In this document: positions 63,532 through 64,000 of the stretch, in pieces | How positions within the stretch are numbered: the first letter of the stretch is position 1 | Layout of the letters: each line of letters opens with the position of its first letter | Source of the DNA: Caldifarciminota bacterium UBA6260 | GTDB lineage: Bacteria > Hydrothermota > 32-111 | Reading direction: 5' to 3' | NCBI GenBank assembly: GCA_002441125.1 | Contig: DJVI01000024.1 | Location: 10,812 to 74,811 of the forward strand | DNA length: 64,000 nt | Notes under the pieces: model-generated | Databases searched by the model: none | Told to the model about the DNA's origin: nothing | The model's input: the letters and a program-made list of their open reading frames with translations, nothing else | Position numbers and translations under genes: made by a program

Positions 63532-64000
63532 TCATTTTTCTATTTTTTCAATATGCTCTTTTACAACTTCTGCAAGATGTTTGTAACCTTTAGTATTAAA
63601 ATGACTCTCATCCAAAAAGAATGAATCTTTTTTATAAAATTCTCGTTCAACATCTATTATAGGTATATTATTTTCATTTGCAAAAATTCTAAGTGTCTCA
63701 TTATATAAAGGAACAAATCTTCGGAATGTTGAGTCTGTTTTAAAAAATGTAGAATCGTAAACATATGGCCTTGTTAGAACAACAAATTGAATTCCCCTTT
63801 TTATACAAATATTATATGCAGCTTTTATATTTTCAACATAATCAACTTTGTTTACCCTTGGAAGATATTTAATATTTTTTGTTCTATCTTTTTTCAGAAA
63901 ATTCAAAAATAACAATGTTGTTTTATATTGAAGTAAAAATCTTTGAATTGAAACAATAATCTTTGGTGGAGGAGAATACTCTTTGTCCTCTTTACCTATA
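63532..64000 (-). CDS. SGNH/GDSL-like hydrolase, C-terminal part (5' end outside window)
   Basis: The frame is open to the right edge, so the gene begins beyond 64000; 156 residues are visible. FVVLTRPYVYDSTFFKTDST, IPIIDVEREFYKKD and the end FFLDESHFNTKGYKHLAEVV show the SGNH block V, Asp-x-x-His, the last part of the catalytic triad. In polysaccharide loci such proteins act as O-acetyl esterases or transferases (AlgX/DltD-like). Nucleophile Ser would lie outside the window. Confidence 0.78.
   Translation of the reverse strand, partial: IGKEDKEYSPPPKIIVSIQRFLLQYKTTLLFLNFLKKDRTKNIKYLPRVNKVDYVENIKAAYNICIKRGIQFVVLTRPYVYDSTFFKTDSTFRRFVPLYNETLRIFANENNIPIIDVEREFYKKDSFFLDESHFNTKGYKHLAEVVKEHIEKIEK

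Noticed and set aside
1..64000. CRISPR array, restriction-modification or toxin-antitoxin system
   Set aside because: No regularly spaced repeats and no proteins of these families were found on either strand.

Overview
The window is AT-rich bacterial chromosome (about 30% G+C by eye), with a partial gene at each edge. The class A RNase P RNA, the rimP-nusA-infB cluster, the Shine-Dalgarno motifs and the TTGACT-16/17-TATAAT promoters are bacterial. Three secreted proteins end in tails resembling type IX secretion sorting domains. An ion-translocating complex related to MBX/MBS, but no hydrogenase active site, sits beside genes for catabolism of proline/glutamate, lysine and threonine. Together these suggest an anaerobic amino-acid or peptide fermenter from a deep lineage (WOR-3, Cloacimonadota or a relative); the exact phylum cannot be fixed from this window.

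Layout. 1-11.7 kb (+): 3' end of a P5C dehydrogenase gene and its terminator; a secreted beta-rich protein read from a near-leaderless promoter; an M42 aminopeptidase; then twelve overlapping genes in the order of archaeal mbx/mbs operons (MrpE, F, G, D-like, MrpC, two MrpD/NuoL-like, NuoH, B, C, D, I), followed by a gamma carbonic anhydrase. 11.7-16.5 kb (+): RNase P RNA with its own promoter, asnS, and two lamin-tail-domain secreted proteins, closed by a terminator. 16.6-22 kb (+): lysine 6-aminotransferase, threonine dehydrogenase, 2-amino-3-ketobutyrate CoA ligase, ProRS. 22-27.8 kb (+): rimP (N-terminal domain only), nusA, infB, ylxP, rbfA, nrnA. 27.8-39.3 kb (+): housekeeping genes (wecB, purH, patatin, pflX-like, purL, purQ, phosphohexomutase, LOG-like, acylphosphatase, apt, tRNA-Arg(CCU), a TPR protein).

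39.3-41.5 kb holds two divergent genes, an acyltransferase and an AttH/CrtC-like lipoprotein. Each is broken by a one-base homopolymer frameshift and each is preceded by a leaderless-type promoter. From 41.7 to 63.5 kb, a 33-bp repeat (32/33 identical, inverted orientation) stands at both ends of a 21.7-kb segment. Each copy carries a sigma70-like promoter pointing inward. Inside lie a metallo-hydrolase, an oligopeptidase B-like peptidase, and a minus-strand Wzx/Wzy-type surface polysaccharide locus: UDP-L-FucNAc synthesis (CapE/F/G), flippase, polymerase, five glycosyltransferases, a broken asparagine synthetase, an unusual set of aldolase, AsnB-like ligase and 2-hydroxyacid dehydrogenase, an initiating sugar transferase, and a GT39-like membrane protein. 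A partial SGNH hydrolase runs off the right edge.

Most notable: the highly diverged bacterial MBS-like complex, whose NuoB-like subunit lacks one canonical cluster cysteine; the promoter-carrying inverted repeats that bracket the polysaccharide island; the run of leaderless promoters; and the aldolase/ligase/dehydrogenase set, which may make a hydroxyacyl decoration of a glycan.
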